64,000 nucleotides of DNA from Trichoplax adhaerens (lineage: Eukaryota; Placozoa; Uniplacotomia; Trichoplacea; Trichoplacidae), in contig NW_002060948.1 of assembly GCF_000150275.1 (NCBI RefSeq), positions 507,066 to 571,065 of the forward strand. The letters run 5' to 3'. Positions 12,725-23,421 of the stretch are shown piece after piece. Under the pieces are notes generated by a model. It searched no databases. It saw only the letters and a program-made list of their open reading frames with translations, and was not told the origin of the DNA. The translations under genes and the position numbers were made by a program. How positions within the stretch are numbered: position 1 is the first letter of the stretch; each line of letters begins with the position of its first letter.

Positions 12725-13315
12725 CAGTTCAGGTGTGAAAATTCGAGCTGCTGGCCTGTGCTGGTCAATACAGTTGTTCCTTGAGATGAGTTCGAGTTAC
12801 TGTACTGTACAGTGTACCGTACTGTACTGTATCAATCGATGCGCACGCGTAAACGACTGTCCAGTTGATTGGATTCAAGAAGTGAGTCAATTTTAAATTT
12901 TTTTAGACGGCGTCTAAAATAGATACTTGAGTTTTTAATGGCATTGAGGCACCATCTTACACTTACAGGATGGCATCAAATTGAAGTTGTAGACTGTAAA
13001 AGGGATACATTATCGTACAAGTTCAAGTGTGAAAATTCGAGCTGCTGCCCTGTGCTGGTCAATACAGTTGTTCCTCGAGACGAGTTCGAGTTACTATACT
13101 GTACTGCACTGTATCAATCGATGCGCGTGCGTAAATAACTGTCCAGTTTAGAATGAATTCAAGTAAGCAGATTTTTGGAGACGGCGTCTAAAATATATAC
13201 ACTCGACTTTTTAATGGCATTGAGGCACCATCTTACACTTAAAGGATGGCATCAAATTGAGTTTGTAGACTGTAAAAGGGATACATCATCGTTTAAGCGA
13301 CTTACGCTGAGATAT
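12725..13315. repeat. Tandem repeat, about 275-295-base unit, two-plus copies
   Basis: The block GTGTGAAAATTCGAGCTGCT at 12,733 recurs at about 13,027. The block GACGGCGTCTAAAATA at 12,907 recurs at about 13,180, followed each time by TTTTTAATGGCATTGAGGCA and GGATGGCATCAAATTGA. This makes just over two units, with a GTAC-palindrome patch inside each. The short open frames here are by-products. Confidence 0.8.
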
Positions 13316-14144
13316 CGACATCAACATGGCTAGTGTTTCTGTACACTAGTATCATGGACCTGTACTCCATTTCTCTACTCTATGTCGTTACAGTACTACA
13401 GTATATTTCTATGCTAGTACTGTATACTGTACAGTACAGTACGCAACAAATGGCGTCACCAGTCACGACGTGCACTACCAGGTGACCTGAGAAAGGTTCG
13501 GTCCGGTTCGGAACGTTACGATCTATATTCAGTACCAGTACCAGTGTCTATGTTCTGGACTAGTGCGGACCGTGATAGGACTGACGTCAATCGGGTACGG
13601 ACCGGTACGGTTACTAGGACTGCCGCAAGTGCTGCTATTAAAGCCGTATACGAAAACTGCGATACCCAACGCAAATGGTCTTAAAGAAATTCATGAATGG
13701 GTGATATATATTCTAAACATCCATTTCATTTTTTAAAATAGGCAGCAATCACTGTAGAGTAGAGCACAACACGATGGTGCCAGAAACAGCAAGTGCTATG
13801 AGTTAGAATCTTAGTCATCTCGTTACGCTTTCCAATGCGATTACGCGTAAATAGCTCTTGATACATTTAGCGTTGTAAGTAGTAAATAAAGTATTGGCTA
13901 ACCTAAGGTTGCTAAGCTTGTTTTTGGAGTCTGTAGACCAAGTATCTCAGCTAACCCAATAGTTGGGAGTATCTCGTCAGCTATCCCAACTCTGTCAGGT
14001 TCATATACACCGAACGGTAAGACTGTGCTGTAGTGACAGCAATAACCGTATCATGGACTATATTGTCCGCATCAGAGGCTCTTTTAGGATCTCTAGTCCA
14101 CAGCGTCAAACACCCTTAAGGTTAACAAGTACTATACAAGTACT

Positions 14145-14635
14145 GTAAAATCGTAGTTTACATACTGAAACTTAATTGACAATACTCAATTTGTTAATAG
14201 ATATTGTAGTAGCCTATCTACTCAACATTGATTTAATACTACAAAATGAAAATCTCATCACTCCATGTCATAAGGCAACGATTAAAAATAAATACTACTT
14301 TAAAATTGTAATCTACATAAAACAAATTAATTGACAATGCTCAACTCGTAAAGAAGTATTGCAGTAGGCTATCTATTCAATATCGATTCATGCAACTATG
14401 TAACTATTAAACTACTGTAAAATCACAATCTAAGTAATGAAGCTTAATTTATAGTGCTCAACTTGCAAAGAAACATCATAGTAACGTACATTGATTACAT
14501 ACTTCTACGCGACTACCCAATTATTGAGAATACTATAAAATTATAATCTACATACTGAAGATGAATTTATAATGCTCCACTTGTACATAGATATTGTAAT
14601 AGGCTATCTATTCAACATTGATACTATATCCAATT
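14145..14635. repeat. Tandem repeat, four diverged copies of about 120-155 bases
   Basis: Copies begin near 14,148, 14,302, 14,419 and 14,536, each as AAAAT(C/T)(G/A)TAATCTACATA-like sequence followed by AATTGACAATGCTCAACTT-like sequence and AGATATTGTAGTAGGCTATC-like sequence. Confidence 0.75.
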
Positions 14636-15660
14636 TAAAGTAACGTTCAGTAAACAGACTTTCATCGCATATTATCCATTTCTTATTTTATTATTACTTT
14701 GCATCACCCACAAACCCTATTTACAGCCAGTATTTTTTTATTTGCAATGATAATAGTACAGTACTACACACAGAAGTCAGAGCTTGTTCTTAATTAATTT
14801 TTCAGTCCTCCTCGCTCGTGTAGTAACTAATAAATAGGACATAAAAATCAATAGAAGGACTTAGCGTCTTGTTCGCATAGTGCTTAAATTGAACAAATGT
14901 TGGTAGTTATAAATCCTTTATTAGTATACAATACATTGTTACAATCTTTCATTATTCATAACTTATAACAGATGGAATGTACAAGTAGCCTGAGTACTTC
15001 ATAATTGTACCTCAAATTACAATCAAGAATGACAGCAAAGTATTTACAATAGCTTATCTCGCTAGATACTAGCATTATTCATGTTAATATATTTATTGTT
15101 TCAAAATAATTGCAAATATAGAAATCAGAATTAGCTGTTAAAAATGAATAAAAAGCTATGTAATTTGAAAATTTGGATCTCTATCACAGAGTACCAACAC
15201 TGTACAGACTTGTAATTCAATTTCTTTTTAGCGTTAGTAATAAAACAAACCTAAATACAGAAAGTTTTTACCCCCACTTTAATTTACGCTTGAGCCGTAA
15301 AGCGAGCAAGTAGTTAGTAGTATTTGTTTCTAAAACATTATGCAATACGTTAACAATAATTAACCAATATATACAAGCAAATAGATGTAAATGGGGAAAA
15401 TATACATATTTATATACACAAGCAAATTTTTTCCTTTCCAATCCATTAATCGCTTTACAGCCTGACTTTTAAATAATAACAGAATTATTGCTTAGCCATC
15501 TTTTGAATTTCTCCTTTCTCCTTAATAAATTCCTATTTAAATTAATTTAATATACATACTGTTCAGTCAGCGTCCATTTACAAACGAAAGATAATCTTCT
15601 ACAATTACATCATTATTTATAGGAAACTAGGCGATCCATTTATAGTGATCAATTTGTACA

Positions 15661-18370
15661 TCAATAAAGGGCAAGACGTTTCGTAAACTGCATAACCAAT
15701 CATGGCTTAGAATGTATTTAATCATAATAATAATATATGCTGTGAAGAAATACCAACAATTTACCTGTATCTTTGTTAACTGCTGAACATGGGATAGACT
15801 ACTTATAGGTTTAGCATGTTTTCGTTGACAGTGCTCAGCTATATTACCGATAGCCATGCATATCTGCCCTAACAACTGACTCTAAAATTTAAAAAGAATT
15901 ATGAAAGAGATATTCATTCGTTCAAACTTTAGACTCTTAATGGAAATGCAGTTATTAGTATTACTACATCTTAACATTAAGTACAACGATTCCTAGTCTT
16001 TAGTTAGTGGTTAGCAATAGTAATTTCTGATATGATAAATAAAATATATATTGGAAGGCTACCGTACATACAACTAAGTACAATTGCGTAGAACATAAAA
16101 TGTATTCTTAAATATTGTACGTTAGAGCATAAAAAAATTATTTACCTGATTCCTTTTAATGTTGCTACTATCGGCTAATTCTTGAAGTAACGCATTATTC
16201 TTATTAATCCCTGCTTCTAATTTATTTTGCTTTGAAGCAATTTTCCCATTATATACCTAAATAAATTAAACAATAACGAAGACAAAAATTTTACATCCGT
16301 TTTTCTTACCATGATATGAATTTGTTAAACATTTTTTGTGCCATTCTTAGATCATTAACTTACAAGAAGCTGATGTTCAAATGTTTGTTTTAGCTCCAAA
16401 TATTTTTGATGTCGATTTTCAATCTAATTATTCATATAGTATCATTTATTAATTGCGCTTACTTTGAAAGGCAAGATTGCCCAGACAAGAATTAATTACA
16501 AATAAATTTATTCAACGTCGAAATATTATAGATAAAGCTGCACCTCATCAGTAGCTGCATGAAGTTGCTTTAACAATCGTTTATTAGTAGAATTAAGAGT
16601 TTGATGTCGCATCATCAGAGCCCGAATAATTGAGTCATTAGTTTCTAAATATTCTGAAATAAAAAATAATCAAAATTTTACCATTGCTATCAACAAGGTA
16701 GTATCTTAACATGTACTGCACTTAAATGATACAATCCAAAATATTGAAAATTAAATCATTTCTGCAAACTTACTTTCTGGTAAGCGTTCGACTACTAATT
16801 GCAAGAACTTTTCAAATACTGAATATCTTTCTACAAGCAATTTCAATCGTCGATTCCTAAGATAGCATAAAGAAAAAATATTGCGAATATTAACATAAGT
16901 CATCATAGATCACAAATAGATTAATTTTATTACGAAGCAAAGAGATTCTTACTGCTGTTGATATTCTGCGAGCTGCTGTTTTAGTAACTCTAGCTCTACT
17001 GTTTTTTGTTCTCTTGTTCTATGCTCGACTTGATATTTTTGAATAGCTCTTTTCCTTTTGGCTTCATTTTCATTTAGAAATTTTTCAAATTTTTGAATTC
17101 TATCTTTAATCTGCGAATAAATAGTAACGTCAGCGCGTAAGTAAAGCGAATATGAATCTTAATTAATTGATTAACACTTTAAAGCAACCTACAGTCTGTT
17201 GCTTCTTTTCCAACTCTACTCGTCTTTCAGTGCAAGCTTGCATACGACGTGCAAATTCTTCCCGTTTAGCGTCAAGCTCATTTTGTACTTGATCGACTTC
17301 AATCTCTTTCTTAAGCAATAATGTTGACTGTAAAGTATTGATGCCAGTATCTAGTAATTTATCTGCCGACTAAATCAATACAAGTTTGATCAGTTTTTGT
17401 ACTAATAACATTTATAATCTGAAAAATCGTACAACTTATTTAATGATTGGTGATATTCGAAATAAGAAAACTAATTCTTAAATTACTATTAAAAACTTAC
17501 CTCTTTGACAATAGCATATCGTTGTACATTATCGCCATCGTAACTAGAGATATCAAAATCTTTCGTTAGCGTTTTAAGATACCTACAATTAACTCGTTGC
17601 ATCATAACACACAAAAAATCATCCACCATGTATTTAAAACTAAAAGATACCCTTTAGTTAACAGTTTTCTAACTAAGATAATAAAAATCTGGCTACGAAA
17701 AATCATTAGCTAGTTTCAGATTGCAGAACCCGTTATGGTATAGCTTAATGTGTACTCATATACAATTTACAAGATTCTTCTCCATTGGGGATAACTAGAA
17801 TATATCAAGCTATTTTTCTCTTGAAAGCTTTTTAACAATTTTTAAATATATTATATGTAGTTCAATCATCTCTATATTTTAAATCTATTTATTTCTCAAT
17901 TAGGTTATTGAAATAACCGAAATTAATCTGACCCTAAATATACCAATTACTGTTCGATGTAGGGCTAATTTCTACGTGCTAAATAGCTACTGTCATTATA
18001 TAGCAATACTAAAGATAATAGTAAGCGTCTGCATCGAATTCTATCCATCTAAGGCTATCAAGCACTGAATGTGTCCTCACTTAGTAGGAAGCAAATCAAA
18101 ACAAAAAAGTGCATCTACTAAAGCAAGAATCACTATAGCATCTTATTATAGGTATTTCAATGTTACTAATAAAGGTTTTTCATATCTTCACTTAAAACAT
18201 TCCGATCGTTTATGTTGAATTTAAAATTCCAGAATAGCTGTTAAATTACATTTAAGATTATTTCTATCAAGCTATCTGTTTACATACTTGCTGTCTCCTC
18301 CTAACTGAGTAACAAACACGTTTTCCTTTGGATCTTCTAGTTCTAACCGATATAGCCTCTGTGCCGCCAT
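15661..18370 (-). CDS. CCDC42: CCDC42/CFAP73-family coiled-coil axonemal protein
   Basis: Family proteins are long coiled coils linked to motile cilia and sperm flagella; CFAP73 works with MIA complex/inner dynein arm regulation in algae. Exons 18370-18288, 17582-17501, 17369-17193, 17110-16953, 16856-16774, 16653-16544, 16423-16364, 16256-16146, 15881-15765 and a tentative last exon 15687-15661 give 335 residues, close to the usual 300-320. The protein opens MAAQRLYRLELEDPKENVF with a vertebrate-like ATGGCGGC start. It is then almost all heptad-rich helix, with KKEIEVDQVQNELDAKREEF and IKDRIQKFEKFLNENEAKRK, the most conserved part of the DUF4200 region. The final exon (8 residues then stop) is the least certain part. 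I cannot separate CCDC42 from CFAP73 (CCDC42B) by eye, and an invertebrate gene may be pro-orthologous to both. Confidence 0.88.
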
Positions 18371-20059
18371 ACTAGTTATACGTACACTTAATATGAGTGC
18401 TTAGCCTCTTGCGCTTGATTACACGATATATGATTTTCTATAGTTTCGTATAAAGATTTTACTTTAAAATCGTTTGATGCTTTATAATCGATACGTAAAG
18501 TAGTCAGTTCTATACATTTCTATACAGTATGTATATGTATAGAAGCTATTTTCAACTAAAACGTAAAGCAGTATCGCCTTTAAACCGATAAAAGTTTTGA
18601 AACTTTTAACTATAATATTCCGTTTCCATGGTAGCAACTGTTCGAACAGTTAAACGAATAGCGCATGAGCAAAATATCAAGCTGGTGTCCGGTAAATTTA
18701 AAATAAATTGAATAGGAAAATATCGACTTTTGGATATTTTATCCTACTAGTATACGATATGTTTGCTTAATTTTTCTTGTTATTAACGTTAAAGATATCT
18801 GCCATTATAATCCATCAAGTATTCACTACTGCAAAGTTTTTCAATATATTCATATTTATCCTTGCACTCGCTATTAATTAACCATCAGTACTATAGTCGG
18901 TGTACTATTTAACGTGATCTAAGCTAGAGGTGAGAATAAAAGCAATAGGTACCGTACACTTACTACTAACTACGATTATATGACGATCTCTCTCATTTAG
19001 CAATTTATACATATATGGCACGTGATGTATTTATTCCACTAAATTATATGTTGCTAAACAACATTCAGTATCACGACAAATTAAATCGTCAGGGAGTTTT
19101 ATAGAATAGACTTATGTAATCAAATCAGATCAGTCATACGTAAATATCCTTAACAACTTCTTTCATCTCCATTTGTATCACAAACTTGATATCAACCCTA
19201 TGCCTACGGAAAATTAGTTCGAGAATATGGTTCTTCGGTAATAACCGTACTACACGCACGCCATTACATATCTTTACGTTCACTGCCTGATAGTAGCAAT
19301 TAGCAAGCAGCGTGATATCGTAATAAATCACTACAGTATCTGACAATACAAAATATTATGGTTTTTCTTGTACTAGAACCCATAATCTATTCCATTCCCC
19401 TCCGCTATCTCTTAATAGAGTGAGTAGAGTATAGTTCATATTACTATTCAGTGCCTTCGGCTATAGTTCAACTCTCTATGGAAGTATATGAAAGTCGAAC
19501 AAGATTATAATAGTCCACGATTATATCCAGCATGCAGTGTACAAAATTACATTAATAACTCAGTAAATCCTCCACATTGCAACTACTGTACAATACTAGT
19601 ACGGGTTCGCAACTTAATAAGTCATCTACAACATTGGTAATGCGGTATTCAATCAAAGTCAGTCATATACAGAATCCTGTAGTTAAAACTGCAGAAATAG
19701 AGATGAGATCATTCAGCATGCTGTGCTAAAATACTTCTCTTTCAACAAGCACAATTGAAAGTTTAAATTCATCCATTACGTTAAAGATTTAAATTTCTGA
19801 TTCCAGACATGCTTTATTTAACCAAAATACATATCAACACGTACAGGACATTTCAAATGTACCTATTTATTAAACTACAGCCATCGTGATACCTAAAAGT
19901 AGTAGTGCAATTCCTTTCTACCTATAAGTATTATCGTTGAGAATTAAATAAATATTATTAGGCGACTTTATGGTAATATTAAACTAAGGTAGTCAAGATC
20001 TGAAAATTATCGATCAATCATAAAATAAAATAAGATATATGTACTATACGTCTCGTTAA
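18371..20059. other. Intergenic, nothing recognised
   Basis: About 1.7 kb between the 5' end of the CCDC42-like gene and the 3' end of the Maf gene, both on the minus strand. A 70-codon open frame at 19,134-19,346 has no supporting context. Confidence 0.5.
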
Positions 20060-22183
20060 TCACTTAAGTAATTGTAATAAATGTTGACTAAAGGAATATA
20101 AAGGAAATCCCATCACGTTGAAGTAATCCCCATGAATTTCTTTTACTAAAGTAGAGCCACGTCCTTGTATACCGAATGTAAGCGTTTGTTAAGAAATAAC
20201 CAGAAAGTCAAAGAATCACAGAAGCTATGAATAGATAACGATGCAACTATGAAATGAATGGATGGGTTTGATTCTGGCAGTACAGCAACTAGTAGCATAA
20301 TTTAGAAAAATGATAACACATAAAATATTAAAGTGTACTTGACATAGTGTGTAATAGAAAGGATATGATCCAGCCTTATCCCTGTTCGTAATTAGAGAAT
20401 CAAATATTTCATTTGTTAGTGATAACATACGACATTACTTTTAATTAAATTTATTTGGGAAGGATAATATGACCGCATAATGCTTACATAGGTTCTCCAG
20501 TTTTAACATAGGCTTCAATCACTTCGTGACTCAACTCTCCCATTATGACTTCAGTCTTTTCGTGAAACTGAACAATGTTCATGCTCTCCTCTATTCAAAC
20601 AACGAAATTCTTTTTTACACAATTTTTAAAATTAGATGAAATAATATTAGTTACATACTTTCAATATCCGTTATTAGAGTAATTCCGGTACAAACATAAT
20701 GAGATCTGGAACTTAGGCTGAAAACGTTAAAACAAAAGTACGGTGTTGCTATTTACGATCATGTCATATACTATCACCTTTAACAAGAATTAGTAAATCT
20801 ATCAAGCAGTAAACTAAGCTCAGTACCGATTGCAAACATTATCATCTTTATAAAGAATTGGAGTATAAGTAATATAAAACCTTGCAAGCATTTGAGCTGC
20901 GTGTCTTTCATCGGCGGGTTTTTCTAAAATTTGATCGCCAAGAACCTAAAAATTCGGGTAGAAAATACGGGTACATAAACGTCATCCAATAAGAAATCTT
21001 ACCACATATAATGTCGTATAGCTGACATTGTGGCACTTTCAATCTTCTTGAGACTTACAACAACAGTATCTGCACCAATGATCAGATCCGCACGAGTACC
21101 CTTGAATAAGTCAACAATAGCGCATCATAATACCGTTGATGATATACAGTACCAATACCATATAAAGCAAAGTTTACATTTAATTACTGTAAAATCTTCT
21201 CTAGGAGTTGAGAGTTTATAAAATAATGTAACTGTTCCCGATAGATACACTTACCTTTTCTAATAAATTAGAAGCAACTTCTTTAGCCTTCTGTTTTGCA
21301 GTTTCTTTGACGTAATCAGACGGAAGTGCAAATAGATTCTTGTCAAGATTCTCTTCAAAGTTGGAGGGAATAGCTTTAAATTTCAACCCCTATATTAATA
21401 AATTTATGCATAATCATAATATCGTTAAAATTAATTTCAAATGATTTCATTCACAGATATTCAGTACTCGCTTCAATTACAGTGTGATCTTGTAATATGT
21501 ATTAATTATTTAATTATTACTACAATGAATTAAAAGCATTTGTCACATCTTAAGACCTGCAAGCTGCGTGAGCTGTACAGTAAATAAGTTATTAATTTGT
21601 CAGTTCGATCGGATGATATTTAATATGCTTTTATTGGACTTGATTCCTTCAATTCAAAAGAATACATTTTGATTGCATCGTTAACATGTTACTGCTGCAC
21701 CATCCTTATTACAGGGTAGCAGTACACATACATATAGCATGTTCATCTTACTTCAGCAATAACAGCATACACTCAATTTTTTAGTGTTACAGGCCAAATT
21801 ATTTAAAAGACAATGAAACTGTGAAGGTGCTTCACATTTATCAACTGTATAGCACATGCAAACTTTGCAGTAGTATTTTTAAACTAGGTAAATTCAAGCT
21901 GCAAAATGAGCAAATTATTTTAGTGATAGGCTCTCTCTCATCAGCTAGCTGGCTATTATTACTGTACGTGCAGCCGATGGACACTTTCCTGTCAAGAATG
22001 TCAAATGCTCCTATGCGTTTATCCAAATACCCTGCAACGATTACGACATGGATAGTAAATTTTCTATCCTATCTATCACCTACTATTACTTACAATTAAA
22101 TTAAGTAAGTGATGTCTTCGAGGCGATCCACTTGCAAGAATGATAGATTTATCGGCCAACTTGCTTAGAACAGGCTCTAACAT
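20060..22183 (-). CDS. Maf/ASMTL-type nucleoside triphosphate pyrophosphatase
   Basis: Maf proteins hydrolyse non-canonical or modified NTPs (dTTP/UTP-type activity is known in the family) to NMP and pyrophosphate, cleaning the nucleotide pool. Eight exons: 22183-22094, 21389-21255, 21100-21059, 20945-20881, 20717-20659, 20590-20488, 20381-20367 and 20177-20060, total 208 residues. Diagnostic motifs are present in order: ILASGSPRR at about 15-23, IIGADTVV near 82-89, LEKPADERHAAQML near 97-109, DKAGSFGIQGRG near 166, and GDYFNVMGFPL near the C-terminus. The length matches a stand-alone Maf; vertebrate ASMTL fuses this domain to a methyltransferase-like domain, which is absent here. One intron is U12-type and one exon is only 15 bases, both annotated separately. 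The start is the first ATG before the motif; no better upstream ATG was seen. Confidence 0.93.
20178..20366 (-). other. U12-type AT-AC intron in the Maf gene
   Basis: Reading the minus strand, the exon ends GCTGGATC and the intron starts ATATCCTTTC (20366-20357), the consensus minor-spliceosome AT-AC donor. It ends with TTTCTTAAC (20196-20188), one mismatch from the TTCCTTAAC branch site, about 10 bases before the terminal TTAC (AC at 20179-20178). No GT donor is available nearby. Splicing here alone restores the family motif DKAGSFGIQG. Confidence 0.92.
20367..20381 (-). other. 15-base microexon of the Maf gene
   Basis: The exon reads G GAT AAG GCT GGA TC between an ordinary AG acceptor (GAACAG) and the U12-type donor. 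It encodes DKAG of the catalytic-core motif, so skipping it would remove conserved residues while keeping frame. Confidence 0.9.
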
Positions 22184-22887
22184 TTCGTCTTCTTCTTGAA
22201 TAATAGTAGAGTTTAAAGGTGAAAAAATTGAAACTGCTTGCTTCTACCAGTCTATGTCCTTTCGTAGAGACCTTGCAAAGAGGATTTTCCCAATACTTTC
22301 CAGGATGAAATGGTTAATTAACTCAAATTATATCAAGTTTAGCAAGCTACAATTGCATAAAATTGCATCATGCAGAGGTTGCTATGATTCCTAGCTGCAG
22401 TTTTTGTTATGATACTCCAGTTACGCGGGAAATACCCATCGACCGATAGAGGAAAAGAAATGGTAGGGACTTTACAAAGCACAGTATGAAACTAATAGGG
22501 AAGTTTGTGTACCATGACTGCCATAGTACGAGTCCAAAGTCTTGTCATACTAGCTCTATTATAGTGATCAAACAAGAGGTAAGAAGTTATACAATTTTAT
22601 TATCCAGGACGTGTGTCTATTTTACTGGTCATTTCAACTGAATAGCGAAGTGAAACGATACGTTCCGTTCCGTTCCGGTTCTCATCCGAATGAGCCACTT
22701 TGCTGTCCTTGGCTGCTTTTGTACAGTGTAGTATACGGTTACAGTGATCGCGTATATTAGAATGACTAGAAAAATAATAGGCACCTGCATTATTTTGTAC
22801 TGAAAGGCTACTTGTGGTCTCTCTCTAGCAGAGGCTCCATTTATACTTTTAGACTCTACCTCGCTAGCCAACAAGGAGCTCCAAAAA
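22184..22887. promoter_or_regulatory. Putative shared promoter region of two divergent genes
   Basis: The start codons of the Maf gene (minus) and the small membrane-protein gene (plus) are 704 bases apart, so their promoters must lie here or overlap. No clear TATA box was identified. MITE-like copy 3 occupies the half nearer the plus-strand gene. Confidence 0.4.
22616..22806 (-). mobile_element. MITE-like element, copy 3 (partial)
   Basis: On the minus strand the sequence AGTACAAAATAATG, CTATTATTTTTCTAGTCATT, ATATACGC, GTATACTACACTGTACAAAA, GCAGCCAAGG and GAAATGACCAGTAAAATAG follows the core of copies 1 and 2. The distal right arm is missing and the left arm is strongly diverged. It lies in the 704-base gap between the divergent Maf and small membrane-protein genes. 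Confidence 0.65.
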
Positions 22888-23421
22888 ATGGTCTTCAGGT
22901 TTTTACTGAAGTATAATATGACGTTTTACGTCTTTATGTCTTCAATAACAGGTATAGCACTTGGCTATATGATTTATGAGAAGAAACAAGGACGTCCTAT
23001 AAGATGTAAGGTTGAAAACATGTATTTGCAAACTATATGATACACAACAAGAACACACACACACGATGCAAAATTGCTCAATAGGCCAAGCTGGCTAAGA
23101 AAAATGATCCTGATATTTATTATTACCTTGCTTGTAGATCCAAAAGATGCTTCAGCCAACAGTGAACGTATCATTGATAAGCTTGGCGCAATTGAGAATC
23201 TCTCCACAATCATCCAATTTTTAAATTCCTCAACCAAGGTAAAATGATTGTCATTATAATAACAATCGTATTTGCAAACCTTGGTGTAACTTTCATGCAC
23301 AATCATCACTACTGTAGTATTTGCTGTACTAATTTTACAATCCAAATTTTGCCTTCTTTAGAGAGGTAGGACAGAGGCATCCCCTACTAGTATCATAGAT
23401 GTTACTTCATTACTGATATAA
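22888..23421 (+). CDS. Small single-pass membrane protein, 92 residues, unrecognised
   Basis: Exons 22888-23005, 23138-23238 and 23362-23421 join in frame with GT-AG introns (T|GTAAGG, TTGTAG|A, AAG|GTAAAA, CTTTAG|A). The product starts MVFRFLLKYNMTFYVFMSS and has one hydrophobic helix at about residues 12-30 (FYVFMSSITGIALGYMIY). A basic EKKQGRPIR follows directly, then a polar amphipathic stretch (SERIIDKLGAIENLSTII) and a short Ser/Thr-rich tail. A helix near the N-terminus with basic residues after it would suit a signal-anchored small protein of the mitochondrial inner membrane or endoplasmic reticulum. I do not recognise the family. Support rests on phase-consistent junctions and protein-like composition, not on homology. 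Confidence 0.6.

Larger units (their letters stand above)
10434..15660. other. Intergenic, repeats only
   Basis: This gap separates the TBP 5' end from the 3' end of the CCDC42-like gene. It holds two tandem arrays (annotated separately), a poly-G run of about 11 bases near 11,892, and GTAC-palindrome patches near 11,510-11,530, 12,800-12,835 and 13,390-13,445. Non-coding 5' exons of TBP could lie upstream of 10,451 but I cannot place them. No coding exon was recognised. Confidence 0.5.
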
